NCBI RefSeq assembly: GCF_003576645.1
Contig: NC_044923.1
Location: 20,486,479 to 20,550,478 of the forward strand
Origin: Ipomoea triloba
Lineage: Eukaryota > Streptophyta > Magnoliopsida > Solanales > Convolvulaceae
DNA: 64,000 bases
Direction of reading: 5' to 3'
Part shown: piece after piece, positions 1 to 10,870 of the stretch
Numbering within the stretch: position 1 is the stretch's first letter
Layout: each line of letters starts with the position of its first letter
The notes under the pieces: model-generated
Database searches by the model: none
Seen by the model: the letters and a program-made list of their open reading frames with translations, nothing else
What the model was told of the DNA's origin: nothing
Position numbers and translations under genes: made by a program

Positions 1-851
1 ACTATCAGATGACACAGCATCAACCTTTGCAGCTAGGATGGTTGAAAGAGAAAGGTGGAGTGCACCAGCTGCTCCTGAGACAATAGTGATTCCGGACTCG
101 CCTGAGCAAGCTGAGGTGCGATCTGATGAGCAACGAGAGCAGAATGTCCCAAGTCCTGCTGGTTCGAGAGGTACTGAGAAGGACGATGCGACCATCGAAG
201 GTGGAAACAGGGAAGCACCTGTCGACACTTCGTCTCCAACCCCACCAGCAGATGACCAAGTTTCCAGCACTGGTTCGAGAGGTGACGCTGAGGGGGAACT
301 TCTATTGGATGGAAACCGGGAAGCGTCCAATACAGAAGATCCCTCCCTGGCTGATCCAATCCCAACAGTTGTTGAAGCTGAGGCTCCAGGTTCGAGAGGT
401 GAAGAGCAAGAAGTGATCCATCCCTCAGGTGGAAACCGGGAAGCGCCTGACATGGAGCTACCTTCGCGCTCTGAACCCAGTGTCCCTGCTGGTCCTCAGG
501 AACTAAATCGAGAGGTGGACTCGCAACTGCAAGCCATGGGTGGAAATCTGGAAGCACCCAAGTCCCCTCCGATAAAGGGTACTTCTCACTTCTCTTCTTC
601 TACTTCTGACAATGATCGACAGGCCGAAGAAGCTTTCATTGGCGAAGTGCGTCAATTCATGGCCGATCAATCTCAGAAGATGGCTCAGTTCGAGAGGATA
701 CTCACTGTTGTCCGCAATGCTGCAATGCCTACCGCTGGCACAAGTGAATCCCAAGGCCGTCATGCAGAACTTCTCGAACAACAGCATGGGCTGAAGATGC
801 AGCACGGCAAGCTGCCAATGAAGCTGCAGTAGCTCGAGCAGAAGCTGAAGA
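1..851 (+). pseudogene. Middle segment of Sirevirus env-like ORF, inverted
   Basis: The plus-strand reading frame matches about residues 780-1000 of the intact 1252-residue ORF at 58667-62425 (minus) and is the reverse complement of about 9130-9960. It carries the repeated GSRG and GNREAP units and the start of the Ala/Glu-rich coiled-coil region. The open frame runs from the window edge to about 832, where it is one base out of frame with the family protein, and homology continues to about 851. There the sequence switches to the opposite strand of the same ORF. It is a fragment with no start of its own and is unlikely to be expressed. Confidence 0.8.
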
Positions 852-2531
852 GGTCTCTCCTGGACCTCTCGTATGTGCTACAGTCTGTCCCAAGGATATT
901 GCAGTGGCGAGCCTGATATCTTCTCGAAATTGAACATCAAGTTCTGGATCTTCCTCAGGCTCGGCTTCAACTTCTTGTGCATCAACAGCTATGCCCTTTC
1001 CTTTGTCAGATCGACCAAGATTTCTCCTGGTCACTTGCATCTCATGGGCATGATGTAAAAGTTCATGGGCTGGGATTGCAGTGAGGTCTAACCAGTGTAG
1101 TGCAAATATCTCCTCAACCTCCATATCTGCTGCTCTCGAGATCAGTTGATCAAATGGACCTGTTCTCCAGTTGATCCATCGAAGTACTCTGGAGAAGTCA
1201 TCCAGGCTAGACACATTTTCAGCACTTTGATTCAACCGAGATGTAGTTTCAGCATTCAATTCAGCAGATGCAGCGGATAGAATTTCCGTTGGTGATGCAG
1301 CTTCTACCACATCTCGTGGTTCCTCAACATCTGCCTGTACTGGATCACTGATCCCAGTACCTTCAATCTCTCGAACCTCCTCTCGAGGCTCAACTACAGA
1401 CTCATCAGCACCCTCAGCACCATCAACATGTAGATCAACACAGAAAGCTCCTGACAGGGACCTGGTAGGGGGCATTCTCTCAACCTCAGTGGCCAGTGTA
1501 GCCTGAGGTTCCCCATGGGCTTGTGCCCTGTCTTCGAATGGTACTTGGATTGTTGAAGGTGTTACCTCTCGAATTTGAGTGATGGTTTTGGCTTTCTTAG
1601 CCCTCTTTGGCAAGGCAACCCTCTTGATTAGGGTATCCAGAGGCTCACCATCAGATTCCTTCTCCTTGGCTGGGGCTTTCCTTTTGCCCCTTCCTTTAGG
1701 CTTTGAGGGAGAAGGTGTAACCTTAACACCTTTAGCCTTTGGAGCTTGAGATTTCGTCCTACCCATATAGGTATTCCGATGAACCTCTCGCCCTTCCCTC
1801 AGTTGTAAGCCCTTCAAACTCAAAAGATATTGAACAACAAAACCGAAACCAACCTTTTTACATATCGTCAGGTTGGTGTTGGAGACTGAGCTTTGCACTT
1901 GTTGTTGGAGGAAGTTGAAGATGATATGGGCCCAGTCCATTTTGTTGTTGTTCCAGATGGCGTGGAGGATTTTGAGGATGTCCAGATTAATTTCGTCAGT
2001 TCCAGACACCTTGCCGAGCACGAATTTCATGATAAGGTCGGTAGCAAAAGCAAACCTCTCCTTGAGGTGGAACTTGCGGAGGGCAGAGGATGCTCTGGGC
2101 GGTGCAGTCTCCAGCCGGATTTTGTCCCAAAAAGCTTGCTTGTCTAAGTTATAATCCGAGAGGTGCTGGACTGCTTCCTCCGACGTTGCGAAGTCGAATG
2201 CTGCTCTGAGGTCACCAACAGAGGTCGTGATATGGATCTCATTGAACCGACTCTCTATTTTGCCCTTCGTGACCTTGGCATTCGCGAACCATTCAGTGAA
2301 GTCGAGTTCATGAATGGTTTGGTAGTCGTGTGTCATGTATTTCATAAGTCCTGCTTTTTCGAACTTCTTCAGGACTTTCTCCGCCATCGTTGGGTTCGTC
2401 GAGTGAGCAACGAAACCATCTCTGTCAAGGATACTCCCCGCCTTGACTTGTTTTATCTGAGAGCGTATGTGTTCCAGCTCCCTCTGGTATGCACCGGAAG
2501 ATGAGGATGATGATGATGATTCAGACGCCAT
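852..2531 (-). pseudogene. Sirevirus env-like ORF, N-terminal half
   Basis: Begins MASESS followed by a serine run, one copy of the ELEHIRSQIKQVK segment, then a roughly 220-residue helical domain that resembles the 'putative plant transposon protein' family often seen in plant retroelement ORFs. A Lys/Arg-rich stretch with nuclear-localisation character and a long acidic tail follow. About 560 residues match the ORF at 58667-62425; the last 30-40 residues before the apparent stop at 729 come from reading the inverted segment. The start is supported by a TATA box about 100 bp upstream that is conserved in the other copies. No signal peptide or membrane segment is visible, so 'env-like' refers only to position after pol. 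Function unknown. Confidence 0.75.
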
Positions 2532-2627
2532 TGTTTGAGGTGTTGGAGGGATTGTGTACAGTGTTTAGGATTTGGGGGTTTTGGGTATTCGGTTTGAGCT
2601 TGAATCCGGGTGAGGAAGAAGAAATTG

Positions 2628-2642
2628 GCTTTTATATCATGT
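2628..2642 (-). promoter_or_regulatory. Putative TATA box for the env-like ORF of copy A
   Basis: Reads CATGATATAAAAGCC on the minus strand (TATAAAA core at 2630-2636), about 100 bp upstream of the ATG at 2531 and followed by a pyrimidine-rich leader. The same box at the same spacing occurs in copy D (62524-62530) and in the terminal duplicate (63495-63501). That the ORF has its own promoter is inference. Confidence 0.5.
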
Positions 2643-3458
2643 GGATTCGGGTTGGATATATGGGTAGGGTTGAGAGCTTGACCCGAAAAAGGGATCCCGG
2701 TTAATTTAAAAGAATTGAAAGGTCAGAAATACCCTTTTATAACGGTTATGTATGTAAGGTATGGTAAAGGTATTTTGGTAAGATATAATACGGTTTTGGA
2801 TAGTGGGATATAAAGAGATGATATTTATATAAGAATGCTCCCACTCATCAAGATAATGCCTTTAAGTACGGAAAACCGTCAGTAACCGAAGACCACGTGG
2901 CTAACATTAATGCCCAAAGTTAGCCATTCCACATATATCCGTTGAGCTCATCAGTTTCACCTCTCGAAGGTGAACCGTCTTCCAAATAAGTTTAAGGATC
3001 TTCCCCCTGAGTGATTGATCCCTAAACCTCCTTATTCCTCCGTCTTGATCTGGTTAAGGATCTTCCCCCTGAGTGATTGATCCCTAACCCTCCTTATTCC
3101 TCTTTTTAGAGATACGTAGATAGTCAGTTTGATATCTTTCGAAGTGATCTCTCGAACTACCCTTCCTCGTATCTCTCGAACTACCCTTCTTCGAGACATA
3201 ACATAAATAGGCAAAGTGAACATATATCTCTCGAACTACCTTTCAAACACAGATTGCGATGATAGAAACAAGATTGATTCATCCAAAAGATATCACTTGG
3301 AACATTTCCTTAAGTTCATTTAGTGATTTCCACATACATTACATATGAATCAATATCCTATTAGATTCCTTAGAAACTTTTGTTTGGCCTTGGAGAGCCA
3401 TATAGGAATCTATTGTTAGAACAAGAACTAGCCATCTAAGGTCTAGAGCTGGAGGTGG
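2643..3458 (-). other. Non-coding spacer between small ORF and env-like ORF (copy A)
   Basis: About 0.8 kb with no supportable ORF. It is rich in TCTCGAA motifs (for example around 2963, 3150-3180 and 3228) and contains a diverged tandem repeat at 2990-3105. On the minus strand the repeat includes CAGGGGGAAGATCC, which resembles Sirevirus polypurine tracts. Copy D carries the same spacer at 62540-63290. Confidence 0.6.
2990..3105. repeat. Tandem duplication, about 65-bp period
   Basis: Two adjacent copies of a segment containing TTCCCCCTGAGTGATTGATC, separated by a short spacer. The copies differ at a few sites and both are kept in copy D (62873-62988), so this is an old real duplication rather than an assembly effect. 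Confidence 0.8.
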
Positions 3459-3818
3459 CTACTTCTTCTTGTTCTTCTCTCTGCTGCTGCCCTCCTTACA
3501 GGTTCCATCTCCCTTTCCCTTGGTTCTCCGTTTGGTTGAGGGAGAGCCTTTTCCAGAGTGTGCAGCTGTAGGAGTCCCACTTATACGGGACTCTTCTCCT
3601 GACTCCAGTATCCCATCGTTGTGGATCTCCTCGCATTTGGGGATCCATTCACCTTGGATGGGAATAGGATGCTTGCTTGGATTATCAGGAAGCTCCGCAA
3701 TCTGTTCACCCTTATTCGATTCTGGATAGTTTTCTCCTTGGAAGTCTTTGGACTTGGTTGCTGATTTCCTTCCTCTATACCAGAACGGTACATCGTCTTT
3801 TCCTTTCTTCTTCTCCAT
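3459..3818 (-). CDS. Small basic hypothetical ORF between pol and env-like ORF
   Basis: About 119 residues from the ATG at 3818; the open frame extends upstream to 3914 without a better start. Product begins MEKKKGKDD and ends in a Lys-rich tail (EKNKKK). It is hydrophilic and rich in Lys, Ser, Gly and Pro, with no recognised domain. It sits on the same strand as pol, about 340 bp downstream of the RNase H end and 0.9 kb upstream of the env-like start. It may be an accessory ORF or a degraded N-terminal exon. No second copy exists in the window for comparison, so coding status is uncertain. Confidence 0.4.
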   Translation of the reverse strand: MEKKKGKDDVPFWYRGRKSATKSKDFQGENYPESNKGEQIAELPDNPSKHPIPIQGEWIPKCEEIHNDGILESGEESRISGTPTAAHSGKGSPSTKRRTKGKGDGTCKEGSSREKNKKK

Positions 3819-4051
3819 GAAGAAGTCGATGACATAAACTGCTGAAGGAAACACTCTATTTATAGCCCAAAAAGTTAACACTGTAGAGTCACGGGATGCT
3901 GTATGAATGATCATTCAATGCTGTGTAACTCCAAGGCTGCCATAAAGTTGATGAAACCGCTCCTCACATGCGAAACAGTTCATGGCACTTAATATAAGAA
4001 GATAAGATTTGATTATTCACCCTAATTCTATCATTCCCAATTCTAACCTTA

Positions 4052-4243
4052 GTTGAGAGAATCTATTTTCACATAACGCTTTTGTGAAAATAAGTTGAGA
4101 GAATCTATTTTCACATAACGCTTTTGTGAAAATATCTGCTAGTTGCTCCTCCGTTCATAACGCTTTTGTGAAAATATCTGCTAGTTGCTCCTCCGTTGCA
4201 AACGCTTTTGTGAAAATATCTGCTAGTTGCTCCTCCGTTGCAA
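4052..4243. repeat. Staggered tandem repeat at the RNase H end (likely assembly stutter)
   Basis: Four overlapping copies of a segment containing AACGCTTTTGTGAAAATA, at 4052-4091, 4094-4155, 4156-4199 and 4200-4243. Each copy runs a few bases further than the one before. The repeat doubles the residues [13 protein letters not shown] in the pol ORF and creates its stop. Three other loci in the window show the same pattern. Confidence 0.75.
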
Positions 4244-6391
4244 TGTATTCCAAAGTTATATCCTTTTTCTCAACATGGTCTCGGATGAAGTGATACTTGA
4301 TATCAATGTGTTTTGTCCTTGAATGTAACACTGGATTCTGAGTAATAGCTATAGCACTGGTGTTATCACACATAATCCTAACCTCTTTACATTCAACACC
4401 ATAATCCAGTAGTTGTTGCTTCATCCATAAAATCTGAGCACAGCAACTTCCAGCTGCTACGTATTCTGCCTCAGCGGTGCTTGTAGCTATCGAATGCTGT
4501 TTCTTGCTAAACCATGAGACAAGTCTTCCACCTAGAAACTGACATGTCCCTGATGTGCTCTTTCGATCTATTTTACAACCGGCAAAGTCCGCATGTGAAT
4601 AACCCATAAGTTCGAAAGATCCACCTCTCGAATACCAAAGTCCAACACTTTGCGTACCTTTGAGGTATCTAAGGATCTTTTTAGATGCATTTAAGTGACT
4701 TTCCTTAGGACTTGCCTGAAATCTAGCACATACACCTACTGCAAAGGATATATCTGGTCTACTAGCAGTTAAATAAAGAAGAGATCCGATGATTCCTTGA
4801 TACGTAGTTTGATCGACCTCTCGACCTTCACTGTCGACACCGATTCGTAGAGAGGTTCCCATGGGTACTTTGATTGAGGATTTCCCTTCTATGTTGTATT
4901 TCCTGAGCAGGTCCTTGGTGTATTTCTCCTGGTTGATGAAGATGCCTTCATTAAGTTGTCTCACTTGTAGTCCAAGGAAGTAATTGAGTTCTCCCATCAT
5001 GCTCATCTCGAACTTCCCTTTCATCAAACTAGAGAACTTCTCGCACAATTTTGGATTGGTGCTCCCAAAGATGATATCGTCCACATAGATTTGCACCAAT
5101 AAGATATGATCCCCATCCTTAATTCTAAACAATGTTTTGTCCACTAGGCCTTTGGTGAACCCACACTGAAGTAGAAAAGAGGATAGAGTGTCATACCAAG
5201 CTCTCGGAGCTTGCTTTAAGCCGTAAAGTGCCTTCTTTAATTTGTATACTTTGTCAGCTCCCACGTCCTTCAAGAAACCCGGAGGTTGTTCAACGTACAC
5301 CTCTTCTTCAAGAAGTCCGTTCAGAAAAGCGCTCTTGACATCCATTTGATACACTTTGAAGTCTTTGAAGGCGGCATATGCGAGAAAGATGCGTATGGCT
5401 TCGAGACGTGCCACCGGAGCGAAGGTTTCATCAAAATCTATTCCTTCCTCCTGGCAATATCCTTTGGCAACAAGTCTGGCCTTGTTCCTAACAATGACTC
5501 CATCCTCATTCATCTTGTTTCTGAAAACCCACTTTGTACCAATGACATTCTGATGATGAGGTCTCGGAACTAGTTTCCAAACATCGTTCCGCTCAAACTG
5601 ATGAAGTTCCTCTTGCATGGCTTGCACCCAATCTGGATCACATAGAGCCTCATCGATCACCTTAGGCTCTATTTGAGATAGAAAGCAAGCAAACATGCTT
5701 TCTCTGTATGCTGATCTGGTCCGAACTCTGTCACGTACATCTCCAATCACTTGATCAGCAGGGTGACTTCTCAGCCATCTTAGGTCGGGTTGTGGCTCCT
5801 CAGTTGATACCTCCGTTGTAGGTTGAGATGTGGGTTGAACATCTATGATCTAGATTGGATCAACTGAGTCAGGAGCTTTCTTCTTGGTAGACTTTTCATC
5901 ATCTGATTCTAATTGGAGTTCCGCAACGTCTCGAACTATCGACTGCTTTTCTTCGAGAGGTAAGTAAGATCTCTCGATAGACTCTGGCTGAACTTCCTCA
6001 GCTGCTTCCATTGACTTCGATGGTTGATCTGTCGATGCTCTATCATCAAAAGAAACATGTATGGATTCTTCAACCACCAATCTCCGCTTGTTGAAGACTC
6101 TGAATGCTTTGCTTGTCGATGAGTACCCCAGAAATACTCCATCATCTGCCTTTTCTTCAAAAGTTCTTAGCTGAGTCTTCCCATTGTTGTAGATATAACA
6201 TTTGCACCCGAATGTGTGGAAGTAGCTTACATTAGGTTTCCTTCCATTCCACAACTCATATGGAGTCTTTCCAACTCCTTTCACGATATAGGACCGATTT
6301 TGGGTATAGCACGCTGTGTTGACTGCTTCTGCCCAAAATCCTTGAGGTATATTGGCTTGTGAGAGCATGGTCCTTGCTGCTTCCTTGAGAG
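4155..6391 (-). pseudogene. pol: Copia pol: integrase C-terminus, reverse transcriptase, RNase H
   Basis: One minus-strand frame interrupted by a single UAG at 5850-5852. The 5' part (6391-5850) is the integrase C-terminal region, with GFWAEAVNTACY, TPYELWNGRKP and FGCKCY, and an acidic linker. The 3' part holds a copia RT ([39 protein letters not shown], catalytic [10 protein letters not shown]) and RNase H ([34 protein letters not shown]). Gag, protease and the integrase catalytic core are absent because LTR B interrupts the gene at 6391. The C-terminal duplication at 4155-4240 is probably artefactual. It cannot make a functional polyprotein as it stands. Confidence 0.92.
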
Positions 6392-7326
6392 TGTTGGTCC
6401 CAAGGGGATGGGGTACAAGTCTAGAGGGGGGGTGAATAGACTTGTATAAGATTTTGCAAATCTTTTTCGACTTCTCGTGTGTATTGGACTTAGGATGTTT
6501 AGGTCCGATACCTCACAAGATGAAGACAAAGTTTTATGCGCAGCGGAAAAGTTATCCCCTTTTAATTAGCACGAGTTTGAGTTAGTTCGAGAGGTATGTT
6601 TATATGTAGTGCAGTTCGAGAGTTAGCGAGAGATAAAAACAGAAAGTAAATGCGAGAGAGAATTTTTAAGTGGTTCGGCCAACCCGCCTACGTCCACTCT
6701 TCTTCCAGAAACTCCCTGGAAGGATTGCACTAAAAACTTCCCTTTCTAGTACAATATCGAGCGCTTGAGCTTTGATCACGAAGCCCACCTCAAGCCTTAG
6801 GTTTTTCGCCCCGCTTCTTGTTACTCCACCTATCGAGCACTTGAGCTTTGATCACCAAGCCCGCCTCAAGCCTCAGGATCTTCACAAGACAGCTTCCAGG
6901 TTACTCCGCCTCTCCTCAGGTTTTTCTCCCCGCTTCCAGTTACTCCACCTCTCGAGCACTTGAGCTTTGATCACCAAGCCCGCCTCAAGCCTCAGGATCT
7001 TCACTAGACAGCTGCCAGGTTACTCCGCCTCTTCTTGCTTAATCCAAAGCAAGGACCTTTGGTTGTCACAGTTGAGTGTAACAAGCTCCAATCTGACCAA
7101 AAGCTATCGTTGAATCAACTTCGATGTAGAGCAACTTCGGTCACCTTCTAGATGTATAGCAGTTTAAGCTTTGTAACTCTCTCAAACACTAAGATGTGTT
7201 TTTCTCGTTGTTTTGAATATCAGGATGATATTCCAGATTGAGCACTTGCACTTTTGAACGTTTGAATCAGACACATCTTAAGATTTTCAAATGAACCAAC
7301 TGACTTCTTCTTGTGTCTTCACGTCC

Positions 7327-7334
7327 TTTTTATA
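7327..7334 (-). promoter_or_regulatory. Probable TATA box of Sirevirus LTR B
   Basis: TATAAAAA on the minus strand, conserved in the sister LTR at 56314-56321. It lies after the TCTCGA-rich U3 palindromes in the reading direction, as expected for a promoter. Confidence 0.55.
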
Positions 7335-7740
7335 TGAGAGTTGAGGAATAATTCCGTTGGAGGGAAAATTATTCCGTTTGAAATCTGTCTCTCATGTTGT
7401 GTATGGGACTTGCATCTTTTCAGCATTTTTCATGGAGTGGTGGTCTTGTAACTTGAACCTTTTGTTTGGTAGTGGATATTCCATAATCCACTTTCTTGAG
7501 TCCATGCTCCACTTGCTACTTTTGGTAAAAGTTACTCTTTTTAAATTCCCATTGATCCTCGTTTTAGGGAATAAGACCGACTTTGGATTAGTGCACCTTC
7601 TATCCGTTTGTTGTGGAACTCTGATGTGGCATCCACTTCTGGCACCTCCTTAATATTTTATCTCCATGATATTTTTCTTCTCCAAACTTTATCCATGCTT
7701 CCTGACCGTCATTCAGCCTTTTGGAGAAGTGTCAGTTTAT

Positions 7741-7880
7741 CGAGACCAAGATTGATGTCTCGATTGTTTGATGTCTTGATCCCCATGTATCGAGAGATCT
7801 ATCTCTCGAACTCTGCTTATGTCTCGAACTGGGTTGTTGTATCAAGAGATCCTATCTCTCGGACTCTGCTTATGTCTCGA
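7741..7880. repeat. TCTCGA palindrome cluster in the Sirevirus LTR
   Basis: At least seven TCTCGA or TCGAGA motifs in 140 bp, including one near-perfect 18-bp palindrome at 7791-7808. Repeated palindromic motifs in the LTR are a known Sirevirus trait, though the motif differs among families. The cluster is conserved in LTR D at about 56725-56870. Confidence 0.7.
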
Positions 7881-8153
7881 GACTTAGTTAATGTCTCGCA
7901 GACCCTTATTCCTCCAGTGTTGTCCCGTGCCTTCTTCTGATCTGTCTATTAGATTACAACACGAGACTTCTAAGATGTTCACACAAGTTTACCTTAAGCT
8001 TAAATATTATCCGAGTTGAGCTCAAGTTACCCGGTTGTATTTTCGCTCTTAGTTTACTTGTCGAACTTACATATAATTTCCTATCTTTCGAGACTTAGGG
8101 GATTATAGATTACATTTGGTATCATCAAAACCTATTACAATATGTTCCTAACA

Positions 8154-8176
8154 ATTTCCCCCTTTTTGATGATGCC
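8154..8176 (-). promoter_or_regulatory. Polypurine tract of copy B
   Basis: The minus strand reads CATCATCAAAAAGGGGGAAAT directly before the LTR. This is the typical Sirevirus plus-strand primer site. Copy D has the same tract at 58383-58405. Confidence 0.85.
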
Positions 8177-8437
8177 AACACTTATACTTACTTGTATGGC
8201 TGATTAGCAAGAGAAGAACATTGATTTTATTTTCAGCGCATACGGTAAGTTTGACAAGCGAGCTAATCTGCTAAAGCATGAAGTAAGAACTCACGCAACA
8301 CCCCAGCAAAAGATATATATATATTAACATAAAGGGAATGTTTTACAAGACTTTAGCAGAAAAGATAAGATAGAAGAAGACAAAAGAGATCAAGAACAAT
8401 CAGAGATGATCAAGAAAGAGTTATGGACTACGAGAGC
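8177..8437 (-). other. 3' untranslated spacer of copy B
   Basis: About 260 bp between the env-like stop and the polypurine tract, nearly identical to 58406-58666 in copy D. No ORF and no further recognised signal. Confidence 0.7.
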
Positions 8438-10168
8438 TTACTTCTTGTTTGCTAGAATCTTCTTGTTGATTGCTTCTCGTGTCTTGATGGGGTCTTTTGT
8501 GTCTACCAAACTCAGATAGTCATCTGTGACATGGAAGAATAGGTAGTTCCTGAAAGCCTCCCCAACAAACTCACCTTCAATTACTTCGTTCTTCCACCAG
8601 TAGATACATTCTTCTGGAGACATGTTGCTGTGAAGAGACATTCCAACATACTTCACCAGATTGAAGATCTGATGAACGAGACTTTGCTCGGTGTCTTCTC
8701 TATTCCCGAACTTGAAGGCGATCAACTTTTGTTCATCTTGTCTTTCTTTCTCTGTCTGTTGTTCTTGCCTTTTCCTTTTTCTTTCTCTGTCTTCTTCTCT
8801 TCTCTTCTCTAACTCTTTTGTGCGCTGAACCCTTAGATCCTCCTTCCTCTTGGCTTCCTCCACTGCCTTGCTTATTGTCTTTGGGACTTTTGGAGGAGGT
8901 CCAGCTAGTTCACTTGCTGCCCTTTTCTTCTTGCTAGTTGTTGATGTCCTTCCCTGAGTATTTTCCCCCTTGGTGGCATCATCTGCGCGGGAAAGGAGGG
9001 TGGACATGCCTTCGAAGAGTGCTTGAAGTTGGGCAGGTACTTGGTTCGACAGATCATCAAGTAGGGCTTTGATTATGTCCTGTCGAAGTTCACTAGAGTT
9101 TTGGTAGGCTCTAAGCTCTGCTCGTAACTCAGCTAATTCAGCTCTCGCACCTTCAGCCTCTGCTCGAGCTACAGCAGCCTCATTTGCAGCTCTCCGTGCT
9201 GCATCCTCAACCCATACTGCCTGTTCGAGAAGTTCTTCATGACTGGCTTGAGATTCACTTGTGCCAGCCGCAGGTATTGCAGCGTTTCGAACAATGGTCA
9301 GTACGCCCTCAAGTTGACCATCTTCTGAGATTGATCAGCCATGAATTGACGCACCTCGCCAATGAAAGCTTGCTCGGCCTGTTGATCATAGGCAGAAGTA
9401 GAAGGAGAAGTAGAAGTACCTTTTATCAGAGGGGACTTGGGTGCTTCCAGATTTCCACCCATGAATTGCATTTGTGAGTCCACCTCTCGATTTAGTTCCT
9501 GAGGACCAGCAGGGACACTGGGTTCAGAGCGCGAAGGTAGCTCCATGTCAGGCGCTTCCCGATTTCCACCTGAGGGATGGATCACTTCTTGCTCTTCACC
9601 TCTCGAACCTAGAGCCTCAGCTTCAGCAACTGTTGGGATTGGATCAGCCAGGGAGGGATCTTCTGTATTGGACGCTTCCCGGTTTCCATCCATTAGAAGT
9701 TCCCCCTTAGCGTTGGAGACGAAGTGTCGACAGGTGCTTCCCTGTTTCCACCTTCGATGGTCGCATCGTCCTCCTCAGTACCTCTCGAACCAGCAGGACT
9801 TGGGACATTCTGCTCTCGTTGCTCATCAGATCGCACCTCAGCTTGCTCAGGCGAGTCAGGAATCACTATTGTTTCAGGAGCAGCTGGTGCACTCCACCTT
9901 TCTCTTTCAACCATCCTAGCTACAAAGGTTGATGCTGTGTCATCTGGTAGTAGGAATGGTGAAGGCAGTTCCATATCGATGGGAAAGCCTGGGAGTTGGA
10001 GCAACGGTATGTCACCCTCTCGAACTGTCTGTGCTTCATCGGTGTCATTCGAGGGTGTGGACTCAGGTGGTGGCAAAAGAAGAACAGTGTTAGGGGCCAC
10101 CTCAAGTGCTTCAGAGGTCTCGGATTCACCTCTCGAAGAAGCTACCTGATCGTCCAGAGCAGAGTCAT
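8438..10168 (-). pseudogene. Sirevirus env-like ORF, C-terminal half (copy B)
   Basis: Matches about residues 670-1252 of the ORF at 58667-62425. It contains the GSRG/GNREAP repeats, the Ala/Glu coiled coil, a highly charged segment (KRREEDRERKRKRQEQQ) and the C-terminal domain with SPEECIYWW and FFHVTDDYLSLVDTKDP. Frame breaks at about 9300 (loss near KMAQLERI) and about 9693-9725 interrupt it. It holds a 40-50 residue stretch (with SAPAAPETIVIPDSPEQ) that is absent from copy D. Upstream of 10168 the sequence switches to an unrelated copia element. No membrane segment is visible. Confidence 0.8.
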
Positions 10169-10342
10169 CGGTACTGTAGGTACCCGCATCGTGGGGATGT
10201 ATCCCTCGGTGCTCCCACCATCTTGTGAACCAACATTCACTGGTGGAGTCTGGGATTGGGTAACATTATTGTCGTTCTCACCATTGTTGTTCTCAACAAC
10301 ATTATCGTTCTCATTGTGAACTGGCAAAACGGGGTTATCCAT
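10169..10342 (-). pseudogene. gag: Start of gag of a second copia element (C)
   Basis: ATG at 10342 opens a short frame beginning MDNPVLPVHNENDN, Asn/Gln-rich, as copia Gag N-termini often are. It lies 50 bp downstream of the end of LTR C on the same strand. After about 58 residues the sequence joins the Sirevirus env-like ORF of copy B out of frame. Only the leader and N-terminus of C survive. Identification as gag rests on position and composition. Confidence 0.5.
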
Positions 10343-10391
10343 TTCTTTGAGGAAATTAGAGATAAAACAGAAAGGAATAAGGTTTTAAGAC

Positions 10392-10611
10392 TGTTGGGAA
10401 ATATTACTACGAAAATAATATTTCTGTGATAAAATAATGATAAGAATGAAAGGGATAATTTGGAAAGGGTTAACATGAGTCGAGCGAAGCACTCTTTCCT
10501 TAAAACCTTATTTACTACCTCCCAAAAGTGCTAGGAGCGTTGTAGCCTAGGTTTCCCAGGATAAAACGTGTTACGATTCACCGTTTGAGCACCCAAACTG
10601 ATGAACCCAAC
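10392..10611 (-). repeat. LTR of copia element C, distal part
   Basis: 220 bp starting TGTTGGGAAA. It is the part of a TG...CA LTR whose other part lies at 42105-42604; together they make about 715 bp. G1 is inserted between them with the 5-bp duplication CCAAC (10607-10611 and 42105-42109). Confidence 0.8.
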
Positions 10612-10870
10612 TGATAAGCCGTGAATTAACCTATAAATATGCTTTAATTGTACTAACTTTTAAGTGAATTTTATGTGTTTGTGCAAGAACGAAGTATATT
10701 TCAGGTGTTTATGGCACAATGATTGAAAACTGGGACCTAGGCATGATGAAGCGTAAAATGAAGACAATTCGGGATGAATTCAAGGCAAAAATTGGTCAAG
10801 AATGAAGGGTCAAAACCATAGCAAGTTCAACGGAGAATTGGAGCAAAGGAAAAGCTAGATAACACCACCG

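Larger units (their letters stand above)
1..6391 (-). mobile_element. Sirevirus-like copia element A, truncated and internally inverted
   Basis: Remains of a Ty1/copia retrotransposon read on the minus strand: integrase C-terminus, RT, RNase H, a small basic ORF, then the N-terminal half of a large env-like ORF. The pol-before-env-like order and the AAGGGGGA-type polypurine motifs fit the Sirevirus (SIRE1/Maximus) lineage. The integrase end is cut at 6391 by the LTR of copy B. At about 851/852 the env-like ORF changes strand. Neither LTR of A is in the window. The family assignment is from domain order and motif recognition, not a search. Confidence 0.8.
6392..8153 (-). repeat. Sirevirus-like 3' LTR of copy B
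   Basis: 1762 bp bounded by TGTTGG on the left and CCTAACA on the right (TG...CA on the minus strand). The same LTR recurs at 55358-58382, where it is interrupted by a solo LTR. On the minus strand it is preceded by AAAAAGGGGGAAAT (the polypurine tract), which fixes it as the 3' LTR. It has a TATAAAAA-type box at 7327-7334 (minus) and a dense cluster of TCTCGA motifs including the palindrome CGAGAGATCTATCTCTCG at 7791-7808. The left edge abuts integrase code of copy A. Confidence 0.9.

Noticed and set aside
1873..2504. Plus-strand ORFs opposite the env-like ORF (also 61599-62398)
   Set aside because: They persist in both copies only because the sense frame is conserved; no start context or domain.
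6387..8158. Target duplication around LTR B
   Set aside because: GAGAG on the left; the right side is element interior (polypurine tract), so no duplication is expected or seen.
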